Below, one piece after another: positions 10,249-23,300 of a DNA stretch of 64,000 nucleotides (positions within the stretch are counted from its first letter, which is position 1; the number at the start of each line of letters is the position of its first letter). A model generated the notes under the pieces. That model ran no database searches and was not told where the DNA came from. It was given only the letters and a program-made list of their open reading frames with translations. Source of the DNA: Auriscalpium vulgare (lineage: Eukaryota; Basidiomycota; Agaricomycetes; Russulales; Auriscalpiaceae); contig JAHBBC010000067.1 in assembly GCA_019915015.1 (NCBI GenBank), forward strand, positions 1 through 64,000. Direction: 5' to 3'. A program made the position numbers and the translations under genes.

Positions 10249-11840
10249 TCACAGAGACAGTGCTTCAATGCTTCCCTTGTCCAGGATATCGTAGTGACCC
10301 GGTCTGAATAGCACGGAGGGTGAATCGGACATTGGCAGTGTCAGGCAGCGCGCACGACGAACCTATAGAGTAACGCGAGCGCCTCCTCGTCTTCGTTCAA
10401 AGAATTGTGGAACTGCACGAAGTCGACGCGCCCGTCCGAGCTGCGGCCGTCGAGGTACGCCACGCTGACGTTGATTTTTAGCGCGCGCGACAGCGACGTC
10501 ACTTGTACATGGTCTGCACGTCGTCGCAGGTCAGTCGCTGTGCTATTCGCCCGGGGCAGGCGAAACTCACCGGCCTCTTTGCCTATCGCCTCTACGAACA
10601 TTACGCAGAAGTCATGCACGGTCATCTGCTCGCCGATCTCGGGGTGGAACAGGAACGGCGCGTACGAGTCCGGGTCTGCGCGAATCTGCGCGGACGTGAG
10701 CAGGCGGAGGAAGACCACGATGTAGTTCGACACTTGGCCCGAAAGAAAAGGCATCAGCGGCGTACCATGTCCTCTGATGCCATGCGACTCACCTTCAGCG
10801 TCCTGGAATGCCTCGAGTAGCACCTCTGGCGTGAGGCGCTGGCCGTGCATGTCGGGCTCGTCTATGCGCCGGATAAGCGACAGAAGCACTTGGTAGAAGT
10901 CCTCGTAGACCATCTTCTGGTAGCCCGCCGCGTCCAACATCGGAAGCGCAGCCTCGAGCGTCGATATCGCCTGCACTACCGCGAAAGACCGGTCGGGCGA
11001 GGCCAGAATGCGTTCGATGTATGCAAATGCGAGAGCTGTTGAATGGAGTGTGCATGTGTTGGTCAGCGTGCCTCCCAGTAAGCGTCACTTCGGTAACAGT
11101 ACGAAGTCGTTGCAGTGGCAATCGCTACAAGAGTAAAAGATGCTGCTCGGTAGGCACGACACCGTGACCTGAGGAGTGAAAGTCAAGCGACTCCTGATGG
11201 CAGCCTATTGAGACGAGCGATGTGACGAATGTGCGGGGCGAAGCGACTGTGCGCGGAACAACTGCACGGTGAACTAGAGAGATCTTACTGAGGACGTACA
11301 GCGGTAGAAGCAGTCGCCATCGCCGCGGGTCCGGCGGATACCTTGGTAGCCCTGGCGCTGGAGAAAGTCGATCTGCTGCACAAAAGACTGCGAGCCGCGC
11401 TCGTATTCCGCGCGCAGCACATCGAGCGGCGCGACAGGCGCGATGAGAGGGCGGTCCGATGCCGTCAGATCGTTAATTGCGCTCTACACGCCGCCCATGC
11501 ACATCATCAGGCCCGGAACTACAGAGGACTGCACAATCGGCACCCACCTGGTTCAGATCGTAGAGCTGCGCAGGCGTCAAGGACGCGAGATCTACGCGCA
11601 GGCGTCGGCGCAGACTGAGGACGGGCGTGCCACCAAGAGATCTGACGCATGCTACATACCAGTATCCTCCGTGATCTGAACCTTCGCTGAGTGCGATGCA
11701 GGCTCCGCGATATCAGGCAGGTCCGTCGTTCGCTGCCTCGCTGCGCGACGCGTCGGATAGTGGTCAGATACGCGACGTCCCGCACGACGACCGAACTCAC
11801 GCGCTGCAGGGAGATTGGAAGACGTGGCCGCAGCGTCCAT
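10249..11840 (-). CDS. Otubain-type deubiquitinase (OTUB family)
   Basis: This is a cysteine protease of the otubain family, which removes ubiquitin (often Lys48-linked) from substrates. Eight exons join in consistent phase: 11840-11801, 11740-11660, 11591-11548, 11483-11300, 11035-10793, 10732-10571, 10513-10363 and 10303-10249, giving 319 residues. The catalytic Asp and Cys are in TRGDGDCFYRSLAFAY, created by the splice 11300/11035. The catalytic His is in LLYRPGHYDIL, which appears only if the last intron (10362-10304) is removed. Reading through that intron would end the protein early without the histidine. AEYERGSQSFVQQIDFL and VEAIGKEADHVQVTSLSRAL are further family blocks. The first two short exons encode an unconserved N-terminus and are the least certain part. 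Confidence 0.9.
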
Positions 11841-12137
11841 TGGGATGCTCTCTGTGCGGCGAGGAAGGTGAAGGTGGGGAGAACAAGAGAGGGCCACGAG
11901 GCGCGCAGCGCTGTGCCACTCCGAAGGTGGCACTGGCAGGGCGCCTAGTACTATGTATCGACTCGGATGCATGCTTCACCGTCGATGCAATTATGAGAAT
12001 ACTCTCCAGCCCAGCAAGTTCCCGCTCACTCGCATGCGCAGCCTGCACGCCTGCCATTGTCAATCATGTGATTTTGGGGACTTGATGGCTTCATTCATGT
12101 TCTTCTTCACCGCTCTTTCTCCTCAACCACAACCACC
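11841..12137. promoter_or_regulatory. Divergent promoter between otubain and Lon protease genes
   Basis: The 297 bp between head-to-head starts (11840 minus, 12138 plus) must carry both promoters. A CT-rich tract precedes the Lon start, as is common in fungal 5' UTRs. No specific motif was assigned. Confidence 0.5.
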
Positions 12138-15067
12138 ATGTCTGTACCAACACTTGCCCTTCCTTACCCCCTTCTCCTCCTCCCTTCAGCCCGTGTTACC
12201 CTGCCGATCTCGCAAACGCAGGCCGAGGATGTCCTCGAGCTTGTCGAGGCCGCCACCACGCAGCCCTCGCTCGCAGCAGTGCCCGTCCTCCGCGATACCA
12301 CCACTCTCAACGAATGGGGCGTCAATGCGCGCATAACCCGCCTCGTCCGCCCGCGTCGCCCAACAGACCCACACATGATCACGCTGCAGGGATTCACGCG
12401 CTTGCGCCTGACCGGCGACCGCGCTGCCGACTACGACCGCCTGCCCCTTGTTCCTGTCGCCTACCCCCCGTCAGAGTCCAAGTCGTTCCCCTCGACAGAG
12501 GCGGTGAATGCTTTTCGCTCTGCATGTGCTGCGTTGCTCGAGAGGCTGGCACAGTCCGGCCGCAAGCGGGAGACCTGGGCCCGCTTGGCCACCCTTGTGG
12601 ATGAGACGGAGAACGCGCGGGCGGCGGGGCTGGCCGACCTCGTTGTCGCGGCAGTAGGAGCCGAGTATGAGGACAAGCTTATCCTACTCTCCACGCCCAA
12701 CCCTACAGAACGCCTTCACCATGCCACCACGCTTCTAACCAAGCAGCTCTCCATCGCAGAGGTGACCACGAAAATCGCCTCTGCCGTCGATGCGTCCCTC
12801 TCCAAGCAGCAGAAGGAGCTCTTCCTCCGCCAGCAGCTCTCCGCCATCCAAGCGGAGCTGCAAAGCCTGCAAGGGCTCGGCACGAGCGTCGCGGGCGCAG
12901 GGAACGGAGAGGCTGGATCGGAGCTGGACCACGATGCGGAGGGAGAGGACGAGCTTGCAGAGGTAAAGCGCAAGATCGAGGCGCTTGCTACGGGCTCGGA
13001 GGTGCGCCGCGTTGCGGTGAGCGAGTGGCGGCGTCTGAAGCGGATTACGCCGCAGAGTGCGGAGCACGGAGTCGTGCGCACATACGTGAGGTCGCTCCTT
13101 CCTCGGTCCGGATTGACTATGCTGATGCCGCCTGCAGCTCGAGTGGCTCACATCGCTTCCATGGCCGACAGACACCTCGCCAAGCGTGGACGACACGCTG
13201 ACGAGCCGCTCGTTCCTCAAGACAGCGCAGGCCCAGCTGGACGCAGACCACTTTGGCTTGGACACCGTCAAGCGGCGGCTCATTGAGTACCTCGCCGTCG
13301 TGCGGCTCAGAGCCATCCAAGCCCGCGCCACCGCGGACACTTCTTCCGAACGAGACCCTGGATCTTCCGCGCTTGTCAAGATTGGCATCCCCAGCCCCAA
13401 TGCTCTCAAGCCGCCACTGCCGCCAAAGGCCCCTACGCACGCCTCGCGCGTCAAGGGCCCGATCCTGCTGTTCGTCGGCCCGCCGGGGACTGGCAAGACC
13501 TCACTTGGGCAGTCGATCGCGCGCGCGCTGCAGCGTCCGTTCCAGCGCATAGCCCTAGGAGGCGTTCGCGACGAAGCAGAGGTCCGTGGGCACAGGAGGA
13601 CGTATGTCGCGAGCGGGCCGGGGCTCGTGGTGCAGGCGATGCGGAAGGCGGGGCGGATGGACCCGGTGGTGCTGTTGGACGAAATTGATAAGGTTGGACA
13701 TTCAAACTTTCACGGCGATCCGGCGGCGGCGCTTCTGGAAGTGCTCGACCCAGAGCAGAATCATACCTTTAACGCGAGTTGTTTCACAACGGCCCTCACG
13801 GTGGGGGTGGTGCTCACGAGCGTGTCTAGGACCATTACATCAACGTGCCGGTTGATCTCAGCCAAGTGCTGTTCATATGCACGGCGAACACGTTAGACAC
13901 CATCGCGGCGCCACTTCTGGACCGGTGTGAAGTGGTTCATATATCAGGTGCGCCTTTGCTCGTCCGACCCGCATATGTGTGCACAGACTTATTAGCGTTA
14001 CAGGTTATACGTATGACGAGAAACGCCATATAGCCCGTCGATTTCTCCTTCCGAAGCAGCTCAATGCTAATGGGTTGGCGTCTGAACATGTCGACATAAC
14101 GGAGCCTGCCCTATTGCACGTCGTGACACACTACACGCGCGAGGCCGGCGTGCGCGGTCTGGAGCGCACGATCGGCAGTATTGTGCGCTTCAAGGCGGTT
14201 GAATGGGCAGAACATCTCGACGAAACACTGGTCTCTGCGACTGTGCCGACATCGCCCCTCGTCACAGATCACCTTGTCCTTACGTCTAAGCACAAGCCTT
14301 ACCGCGCGACAGTCGAGGAGCACGAGCTCGAGCAGATCCTCGGCATCGGGCGTTGGGATGGAGACCAGTGCGAGCGCGAGGCACGACGCGGCGTCGTCTA
14401 TGGGCTCGTAGTTACAGGCACGGGCGAGGGCGAAATCCTGCCCGTCGAAACGATCGCCGTGCCGGGCGGCGGCGTACTGAAGCTCACGGGCTCGCTCGGC
14501 GCGGTGATCAAGGAGAGCGGCGAGCTCGCGTTGAGCTGGGTCAAGACGCACGCATATGAGCTGCGCGTCACAGGCTCTCGCGCGCATGACCCGCTGCGCG
14601 TGCCGCATGCCGTCGACGTGCACCTGCACCTGCCCGCGGGTGCGCAGAAGAAGGATGGACCAAGCGCGGGCATCGCGATGGTGTGCGCGCTGGTGTCGCT
14701 GCTGACGGGTGCGTGCGTGCCCGCGCATGTGGCGATGTCGGGGGAGATCACGCTGCGGGAGCGGGTGACGCCCGTGGGCGGCATCAAAGAAAAGGTCGGC
14801 AGCAGACCCTTTATTTTTTCTGGACGATTGGAATGATGAAAGTGATGTGTCCTGCAGGTCCTGGGTGCGCACCGCGCGCAGATTACGAAGGTCATTCTGC
14901 CGTATGCGAATCGCAAGGACGTTGAGCACGATGTCCCGGTGGAGGTGCGGCAGAGCATGCAGTTCGTGTTCGTCCGGACGGTGCGGGAGGCGATTGACGC
15001 AGCGTTCGGTGCCGGCACGCTCGGGTGGAGGAGCCTTGGCGTGGACCTTGTAGAGAGCCGGCTGTAG
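12138..15067 (+). CDS. Peroxisomal-type Lon protease with C-terminal SRL
   Basis: This is an ATP-dependent serine protease of the Lon family, acting in protein quality control. Five exons: 12138-13085, 13138-13773, 13830-13947, 14004-14794 and 14858-15067. In order they encode a Lon substrate-binding N-domain, a coiled linker ([15 protein letters not shown]), an AAA+ module with Walker [10 protein letters not shown] and Walker B VVLLDEID, and the protease domain with the catalytic Ser in KKDGPSAG and Lys in GGIKEKVLGAH. The protein starts without a mitochondrial presequence and ends in SRL, a classical peroxisomal targeting signal type 1, so it matches peroxisomal Lon (LONP2/Pln) and not mitochondrial Pim1. 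The join 13773/13830 (NHTFN to [12 protein letters not shown]) needs an intron beginning with GC. Confidence 0.94.
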
Positions 15068-15774
15068 AGGTCGACATGGATGAAGAGTAGGTATCCCGCA
15101 AAGCGTTGGTACGGATAGTCAGTGTACTTGATAATTGCTCATTGATATCAGCGGCCCCGTGGGAGCCAAGCGGGATTGCCAGGCAAGAGCGTACGTGCGC
15201 ATGAAGCAGGGTGACTTTGCTTGCTCGTCACTTAGCTTCATACGGACTTGATTACCAGTCTAGTGTGCGTGAGGACGGCATGATATTATATTATTCGCGT
15301 CGCGCTTGCCTAGGCTGGCCGCTACTTGTAGCTTGTCAAACTGTCGAACGTGTCCCGATTTACCGACAGGCAAAATTCTGGCCGCCGAGAGCAGAAGTCG
15401 AGCTGTCGGCTAGTCCTGCTTTGCACAAGCATGCAGGCAGCAACGGAAATAAGCAACCAAAATGAACAAAAAATTGTGACTATGTATACCGACACTATGT
15501 CTACGTCTTCCTTCTCGACTTAACGTGCTACTGATACTACTGGTACTACTACTTAGACATGTAGAGATCGCGATGCTGTGATTGTGCCTCCTTCAGATGG
15601 CGGGTTGCGATGATTGATAAAAAATAGAATTGCATGCGATGAGGTTCTGAGCGTGAAGAGACGGAACGACCGGGGCACGATCATCAAGAGGAGAACCGTT
15701 CAAAGAAAGAGAGAAGAGAACGAGACGCGAAAGAGGCGAGAGAAGAAAAGATGTTCGGACAAGTGAGCAGCGAT
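15068..15774. other. Intergenic region between convergent genes
   Basis: About 700 bp separate the Lon stop from the importin beta stop. It is AT-richer than its surroundings, with a run of tac/act triplets near 15520-15560. No coding region was supported, and both 3' UTRs should lie here. Confidence 0.55.
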
Positions 15775-18700
15775 TCACGTGGTAGCGGCTTGCTTGACCA
15801 TCTGTCGCGGATGTCAGCGCATGCAAGGTCCAGAGAGAGCACCACGCACCTCGCGTGCCCATCGTATGGTCTTCTTGGTGTCCGACGCGTATCGATGCCG
15901 ACTGCTGAGCGCGGACGCGACCCACTCTGTCTGGAGACTTGGCTTGATCTGGCCGTTCGGGAATGACTCCGCAAGGTCGCCGATCACGCCGTACCCGAGC
16001 TTGTCAAGCGCCTCGCCGCTATTCTCGTCCGCCAGGACCGACCGCACGAGCTCAAGAATCGCGTCCACGTGCGGGAGGAGGAGGGCGACTGTCCGGCCGT
16101 AATGAGATCAGCTTGATTGGGAGGAAGACACCTGCGCACCTTTGTCGGTCTTCTTGAGGCCAGTGATAATGCCTGTATGCGCTTCTAAGATGCCTTCACG
16201 AAGCGAGGAGATGTAGTCAATCGAGTCGTAGTCAAGCTGCAGTCATGCGATGATCATGAGAACCGCCTCAAGACGATGAAGCTATGAGAGGTGTACACAC
16301 GGGATTCGGTTGCAGTGACGCCGCCTGTCGCAACACGGTCATTGCCGTGTCCATGTACGGCTCAAACCGCGGCCCGATTGCCAGCGCAATATCACCGAAG
16401 CACGCGAGGATCGAGACCTTGACGTTGCGGTTAAGCACCTCACTCGAGAGGTTCTCCAGCAGGACGGTCACGAACGCGTCCGCGTACTGCACGGACTGGT
16501 CTCCAAGGGCGCGGGTGATGTCGCCGATGATGCCGACAGCGACCGTACACAGCTGGGTATCTTCGTACGCCTTGAGAGCAGGGTACAGGTAAGGCAGGAA
16601 TGCGGAGATATATGGAGCAAACTGGCTCTCAATAGCTAAGGTGGCGAGTGAGCATTGGCAGGCACGTGGAAATAACAGCTGCGTCGGCTTACCGGCGGCA
16701 AGCGAGCCAACGACGAGGAAGGCATCTTCCAAGATCGTAGACGTCTTCCCAGCAGACTGGATAAGGGGAATAATGACGTTCATGAGGCGGTCCGCTAGGG
16801 GTTGAATACCATCGTTCAGTTTGCGAATAACGCCCTGAAAAGTTGCTTTCCTGTCAGCACGTCGTCCGGCTGTGATGTCAGTCAGACCTACGACTATCAC
16901 ACTGCAGAGGTTACTCTGCAGGTCGTTCCAGTTGTTACGGTCGTCGACGCCCAGGATTTGGTTCTGATCAAGGCGATCAGACGGTATATTATACAAATAC
17001 TACTCGGTTCACACATACCTGCACACCGAGTAGGTGCTCCATCCGGCCAAGAATCTGCATAGCGGTGTCGGACACCACGGAGAGGACGTCCAGCGTGGCC
17101 TGCTGCACCAACGACGTAATCGCTTCGTATGCGGAAGTACGGAAATTTGACTCATTGTTCGCGCTGGGATGCGGAAACAATCAGCAGACGGTTGTGCCAC
17201 AGCACGTCGTCGTACTCACGTCTCGGTAACCTGGAGCAGTGCAGACATGATGCCCGCGAAGTACGGCGACAGCGGTCCCGTCTGCTGCTCATCGGGGCCA
17301 TCATACAGGTCGTACAGGCCATCCGCTAGATTCATAAGCGCCCAGCAGCAGTTCGCAATGATACGCGGGGTATCTGAAAGCCCGTTGACAAGAACGGAGA
17401 CGAGCGGGTGCAGGTGCACGTCGGGCTTGATTGAGGTGATCAGGTTCTCGCATATGCGACCGAGCGTCCATGCGGTTGTGTCCTTGACGTGCTCATTGGT
17501 ATCGCGCATCATGTCGATGAGGATCGGCAGCGCCTGATTGACGAGCGGCTGTAGCACCTGGGGGTCCGGGCCGACGAGGATCGATCCAAAGGCCATCACC
17601 GCCGCCTCACGAGCGTGCCAGTCGGGCGACTTGATGTTCGCCTCAATGAAGGGTATAATGGCAGGCACGATGGAGTCATGCACCGCCTGCGCGAGGTAGC
17701 CCAGACAAGTGCCTGCAGACATGGCGACGTTCCACTCATCCTCGTCGGCGTCTTCGTCTTGATGCTTAAGTAAGTTCAGAAGTACGGGCACGATCTCTGG
17801 GAGGGCGATTTTGGAGAAGTACTTGGGCTCTTCAACGTCTCCTTCGAGCAGACCCTGATGATCACAAATTCAGCGAAAAAGCCTCGGCAACGTAAGGCAC
17901 CACGCGTACCTCCTGGGCATCCTGGTAGTCAGATTCCAGCTGTGCCTCCTCCTCCGCTACGGAAGTCCAGAACTCGATTGCCTGTAGTGCCACACTTTCT
18001 TCGGTCGATTTCATACCCATCACGGTAAGCTGTAACAAGGCAAGTAAAAAAACAGCAGACGGGGAGGCGGGATCGATGCCAAACGTACACCAAAGAGCGC
18101 GCGCTCCATGTAAAATGCCATCTTGCTGTAGTAGAGTGACATTATCCGGACGAGACATTCGAATGCCGTGGCTTGAACTCGCACGTCCGGATTTTGCGTT
18201 GCCTCGCAAACGACTTGCATAATGTAATTGCGCTCGCCCTGCACAAAAGCGACGTTAAACCATCGAATAAAGACCGATCGCCAGTTTGCACTCACTTCGC
18301 GCTCAAAGTTCTCACGGATGAACACCAAGGAGTTGTAGAGCGCCTGCGCAGCCGCCAACTGTACCTCCGCTGATGGCTCGTCCTTCCTTGCACCGTGCAC
18401 GACAGCAGTGAGAATCTCATTCGCACGAAGGCTCAAAATATCAGGATCCTGGTAGACTGTGGTCAGAAGGGTTGGATCGCCGTGTGAGCAGTATACATAC
18501 TATCGTCTCGCAGATGTATCCGATGGCGTTCAGCGTCGCTATTTTCAACGGGGTGTTTGACGCTTGATTTACAAAACCCAATAATATCTCAATCAGCTCA
18601 GGCCACTGAGCTTGCGGAAGCTCCACGGCTGCGATGGCGGCAACGGCTTGGGCGGCAACGCTGCCGGCCTTTTGAACGGGGGAGTGAAGGGCAAGCAGGA

Positions 18701-19173
18701 CATCTTGCTTTATCTTGTTTCGTGTATCAACATCCAGTGCTAGCCAGCGATTGAAGAGCTCTGCTTGCCGGGTCCCGTCCTGCCAGGTGAAGGTCGATCA
18801 GTGTTTGTTCACAAAGGGAGAGGGCATACGCACCCGGGCGCTCAGAGCGTTTTTCAGAGCGAGACCGGCTGCGTTGCGCGTAAAAATCGTGCTCGATTCG
18901 TTGACCAGCTCCGCGGATAGCATGAGCATGTATGCGGGCTGTGGGAGTGTGGAGGCATGGTCGGTGAGGAAGGTGGGACGCGCAAGGAGAGATGGCCGAG
19001 CTCACATAGTTCTCCTGCGATGCATGCTCAAGCTTTCGGACGGCATCTTCACGCGTAGCCTGGTCTGTAGGAAGAGAGCATGAGGTTTTGAGACGGTGCT
19101 GTGCAGAACAGACGCGAAGAACGGGTGGCGCACCTGCCGATAGGGTGTTCGTGAGGAGATCTCCGACGTTCAT
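15775..19173 (-). CDS. KAP95: Importin subunit beta (karyopherin beta-1, Kap95)
   Basis: This is the nuclear import receptor that carries importin-alpha/cargo through the pore and is released by Ran-GTP. It is split into many exons (about 15) with 45-65 bp introns. Recognisable blocks in order are MNVGDLLTNTLSA, EDAVRKLEHASQENY, FTRNAAGLALKNAL, ELPQAQWPELIEILLGFV, FECLVRIMSLYYSKMAFYME, ATAWTLGRICEN, IIANCCWALMNLADG, and the C-terminal GLTDIT...RADRKATFQ and HRYASDTKKTIRWARE. The last intron (15849-15802) joins RWARE to MVKQAATT and the stop. The HEAT-repeat array is evident from repeated paired helices. Length and order fit Kap95 over its full length. Its start is divergent from LSM7, 342 bp apart. 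Confidence 0.95.
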
Positions 19174-19515
19174 GGCCGCAGTCGTATGAGAGGGCTGGTG
19201 TGCTTGAAGGGGTAAGCGTACTGGCTTGATTTCGAAAGGCGGTGGAACTGGCTGGAGGGTGGTGCTGGTCGAGGACTGGACTGGTGGGTTGAGGGAAGAA
19301 GGACGCGGCTTGTCGGGTTTTCAAAAGCCACAGCCCATTATAATTATTCATGGCCGCAGCAAGCACCCGGTCCTCCCTTTGTCTTCCTAGTCTCCTTGGA
19401 CCCATCGCCACAGCCTTCTCCTGCGCATTCCTCTCACCCGGCATCACTGTGTATCTTGCGCATCGCTCAGCGGCAGCAGCGCGGCCCTCTCGCAATCGCA
19501 CTCATCACCGCACCA
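19174..19515. promoter_or_regulatory. Divergent promoter between importin beta and LSM7
   Basis: The two start codons face away from each other across 342 bp, so both promoters are here. The right half is rich in C and T. No TATA box was identified with confidence. Confidence 0.5.
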
Positions 19516-20050
19516 ATGGCAGACCGCGTGCGTCGTCTCGATGTCTTTTCAATATAGCACCGCTCACGCTGCCTGCGTAGGGTCGCGGCGCAGGCAGGGG
19601 TCGGGGTTCTGCAGGCCCATCGCGCGGCCGCCACGGCGGGCCTCAGGGCCCGCAGCCGACGATGGACAAGCCAAAACGCGAGGCCATCCTCGACCTCTCC
19701 AAGTACGTGAACGAGCGCATCCGAGTCAAATTCACTGGTGGTCGCGAGGGTCTGTTCGCTATTGTTTCGCGGCCTTGCTCTGCCTTTCGCTGATCGCCTC
19801 ACAGTCACCGGCGTGCTGAAGGGCTTTGATCAACTTCTCAACCTCGTGCTGGATGAAGTAAAAGAGGCGGTACAAGGTGCGGCGCCATTTCTTGTGTCAT
19901 AAATACGATATCCACTGATTGCTGTCTGCAGAGCCTGAGCCTCATGTCCGCACGCTAGGCCTTGTCGTCCTTCGTGGGCCAACAATAACTCTCCTCAGCC
20001 CTGTCGACGGCTTGGAGGAAATTGCTAATCCATTCATGGCGCAGGAGTAG
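19516..20050 (+). CDS. LSM7: U6 snRNA-associated Sm-like protein LSm7
   Basis: This is a subunit of the Lsm2-8 ring (U6 snRNP, splicing) and the Lsm1-7 ring (binding of oligoadenylated and oligouridylated mRNA 3' ends, decapping). Four exons: 19516-19527, 19581-19749, 19805-19876 and 19932-20050, giving 123 residues. The first exon is only 12 nt (MADR) and joins an RG-rich stretch (GRGAGRGRGSAGPSRGRHGG). Then follow the Sm1 motif (LDLSKYVNERIRVKFTGGRE, VTGVLKGFDQLLNLVLDE) and the Sm2 motif (LGLVVLRGPTITLLSP). The start inside the second exon (19662, MDKPK) is possible, but the phase-correct upstream exon and RG tract match fungal LSm7 N-termini. Confidence 0.93.
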
Positions 20051-20354
20051 AGGTTACCTTTGTATGGTTCCCATTACTTTTGCTCTTCTATGTAACTTAT
20101 ACCTCTCGGCTCGCATATCATTGTGCACGTGAATGATCTTCGCACGTAGCGTCGTAAGCGTCAGCTGCAGCTGGCTACAGGGAATGTATGGACTAAAGCC
20201 GAAGGAAACAGCAGTACCAAATTACGCAGGAGGACTAAGACACGAGATATATGCATGAGGTCAGTAAGAGTCGAACCCGGCGTGCGCTGTCGGCAACCGG
20301 TGTCAACAACAACGGCACATCGATGCGGCGCTCCGTTCAAAGAAATATCGTTCA
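20051..20354. other. Short intergenic region between convergent genes
   Basis: About 300 bp lie between the stops of LSM7 (plus) and the Cid1-type gene (minus). No gene is seen. A GGTTCGACTC string on the minus strand near 20268-20282 resembles a tRNA B box, but no tRNA fold surrounds it. Confidence 0.6.
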
Positions 20355-23300
20355 TCATCGATCATCTATAGAAAGGGTCTCGGTGGACGCGGCCGGCACC
20401 GTGAGGGTGACTGGCGCGCTGTCCTTGCCGTCCTCGGGGGCGGCTGGCGCGTCCCAGCGCGTTGGGGACCTGCGGCCCTTCCGTAGTGCCTCGTCGAGCG
20501 GTGTCGGAGAGTAGCGTGAGAGGTCCGTCGCGTGTGTGGGCGACGAGGGCGACGTTGATAGCGGCGACACGGACGTGTCGAACTGCGAGCTCACCGACGA
20601 TGGTGCGGGCGAGCCGCTGCCCGCGGAGACAGACTCGGGTGGAGACGCGGCCGCAGAGGGCGAGCGCGCGCGCGCCTGCGGGATCGTGCTCCCGTCTGCA
20701 AACGCGGATCCGGTCATTGACGGCGAGCGATTACGGAGGGCATGTATAAAGCGGGGTGTTGTGGGCGGGGGCGTGCGCGCGCCGATTGTGGTTACAGAGT
20801 GCGAATGCGAATGATGCGAATGCCGAGAGAGGTCTCGTGCATGTTGTTGCGTTTGGTGCGGAAGTGAATGCAGGGGGAAGTGCGAATGAGACGTGGGCGT
20901 GGCGGTCGGCGACGGGATGTGGCCGGCGTATGGCGACTGCTGCTCGTCGGCCATCTCTGGCAGCTTGTTCCGGCGCTTGCTACTGATAGGCGCGTGGATG
21001 ACCGGCGGCATGGAAGGGTCGTGGTAATGGACGGGCGAAGGCACCGCCGGAGCTATAGGGTAGTGGGGCAGATAATATGAGGGAAGTGGAAGCATGGACG
21101 ACATAGGATATACAGCAGGTGATGCAGGCGGTGAGGGTATATGTTCTTTCTTTCCGTAGGTCTCGTAGAATACATGGGGTAAGCGCAGCGAAGGTGGGTT
21201 AAGTTCCGGAGGGGACGGCGGTAGGGGTGTGGCGCTGGCCACGGAAGGCTGTGGATTTTTGGAGGTTGGGGGTCCAGACAGCGATCGGCGAGGCGAGTTC
21301 AGTCGACGTGATGCTGCTGGGTCCAGTCGTCGAGGGAGAACCACGGGAGGAGCTCCATGGGAGGAGTCGGGTAAGCGAACCCATTGGCGGCCACGCAGCG
21401 ATGGTGGTAGCACAGTTTCTCCGCGGATGCCAGCACGGATGGAAGTCTCTGATACAGGAGAGCCAAACGCCGTAGGGCTCCGAGGTGATGACGGTACAGG
21501 GGAGTAACTCGGTAGCGATTCGGCCACCGTGGCTAGTCGGCTCCGAGAGGAACCACGAGTTTCGAAATTCTCGGAGAACGATTGTACCGACTGTGCTTCG
21601 TCGGCATCGGTGTGGTCGTCGTCCGTGAGGATGTCACTGTTATTCGAGGAGGATGCATACGCATTCTCGCGCTCACGTTGCCGGGCATCCGAGGACGACG
21701 TAGCGAGAGCGAGTCCCAGTCCCAGCCTGTTCTCGAACGAAGAGTGATCGGCAGCAGACGCGGACGCTGGCGGGGGCGACGTCCACTTGAAACGCCTCGG
21801 CGCCATGTGATCAGGAGTGGACGCAGACCCATGGTCGGATTGCACGAGCACAGGTTTCGCGGCGGTCTTTGCTGGCTTCGCGACTGCAGGCGACACGACC
21901 TCTGAGTTGGGAATAGGAAGTTGGGTGGTACGCATGGGGCTGCTGCCCACCGTGTAGGGCGTCTGCGGGGGGAATGGGGATAATCGTGGCGGGACAAACG
22001 CGGCATTCGTCGGGACCGGGACATCGACGCGCTCTTCGCAAAGCTGGGCGATCGCGACGATAGCACGTTCTGGACGTGTGCTCAAGATGCGTGAAGCCCG
22101 CATGAACTCCCCGCGTAACTTAAGATGGACAGTGAGATGCGGCCGGATCGATCGGTGTCGCTGGCAAACATACCAGGTACAGCCCATCCTTCGTCACGCA
22201 GCGTGCCACGTTGAAGTCCGCTTCGAAAGGATCCTGACGTGGTTTCAGCATGTGTCACACACTAAGACGTTACTGCATTCACCTCGATGCAAAATCGATT
22301 ACGCTCTCTTGAGTCTTTGTAGCGTACAGGGTCAAGCTGCGAGGCGATAAACAGACAGTCTCACATCGGAGAGGTTACACGTACATCATTCTGCCATCCC
22401 TTGCTCTCTTTCTTGATGAGGCCTGCTCGTATCGAGGCCACGCCGGTGTTGTACAAGAAGTCACGAGCGAAATATTTGAAAAAGTCAATCAATCTGTGCA
22501 TATGTGTGAGGCTCATGTCGGTCAGCGAAGTACATGTGTGCACACAATTGGCCAACGCTTTCGGTGTTCGCTGAAGCCCATCTTGTGCGAAGAAGGTCGA
22601 TGTCGTCAAAAAACCTGAATCGTCAGAAATGAGCAACGCGAGCCCCGTGCAATCAACCGATGGCGACGCACCAAGTGTTGTAGGATCCTATATGCGTATC
22701 CTCCTACACGGAGTCAGCCTGTAACATGTATGAGCAACGAGAACCGCGCTTACAGGCGATATGGGTCGTAATGGAGGCATCTGTTGTAAATTTGGCAACA
22801 CTGGTGGATTTTTGACGTGAACCAGGAAGTATATGACAAGAAGAACGTATCCATAAGACGAAAGCGTCCCCTTGTAAGGAGAATTGATTTTTCTGTGGGT
22901 AATATGAGCATCGACTTGATGTCAGGCCATGCGAAGACCTACCGGCGCTTGCACCACACTTTCACTAGATTATATTCGTCAGTATGGAGACAGGGGCGAC
23001 GGGGGAGTGCTCACGAAACAAGACCATCGTCCTGACACGGGTGGGGTCGATCATGGCGTAGCAATATAGTAAACGCGTGTTCTCCAGCGCCAATCTATTC
23101 TCGAAGCCAATATCGCAGGCAATGCCGAGGGGAAGTCCTGGTGATGGGTCCAGGGACAGCTTGACGATGGGTATGCGGGCATGAGGCAAGGGTTTGACGT
23201 GAAACTTGGTTTCTAGAGAAGGCACAATGAGTTGTTGGTGAGTGCAATAAGCCCAATGGGCCACGAACCTCGCTCAAGGAGGTCGCCCAACATTGTCACG

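Noticed and set aside
10341..10976. Otubain ending at 10341 with the tail FVVRAA
   Set aside because: That end reads through an intron and loses the catalytic histidine. Removing 10362-10304 gives RPGHYDIL and a normal end at 10249.
12138..15067. Mitochondrial Lon (Pim1)
   Set aside because: There is no presequence, and the protein ends in SRL, a peroxisomal signal.
20262..20290. Possible tRNA gene on the minus strand (GGTTCGACTC B-box-like string)
   Set aside because: The flanking bases cannot form a T stem, acceptor stem or anticodon arm, and no A box lies at the right distance.
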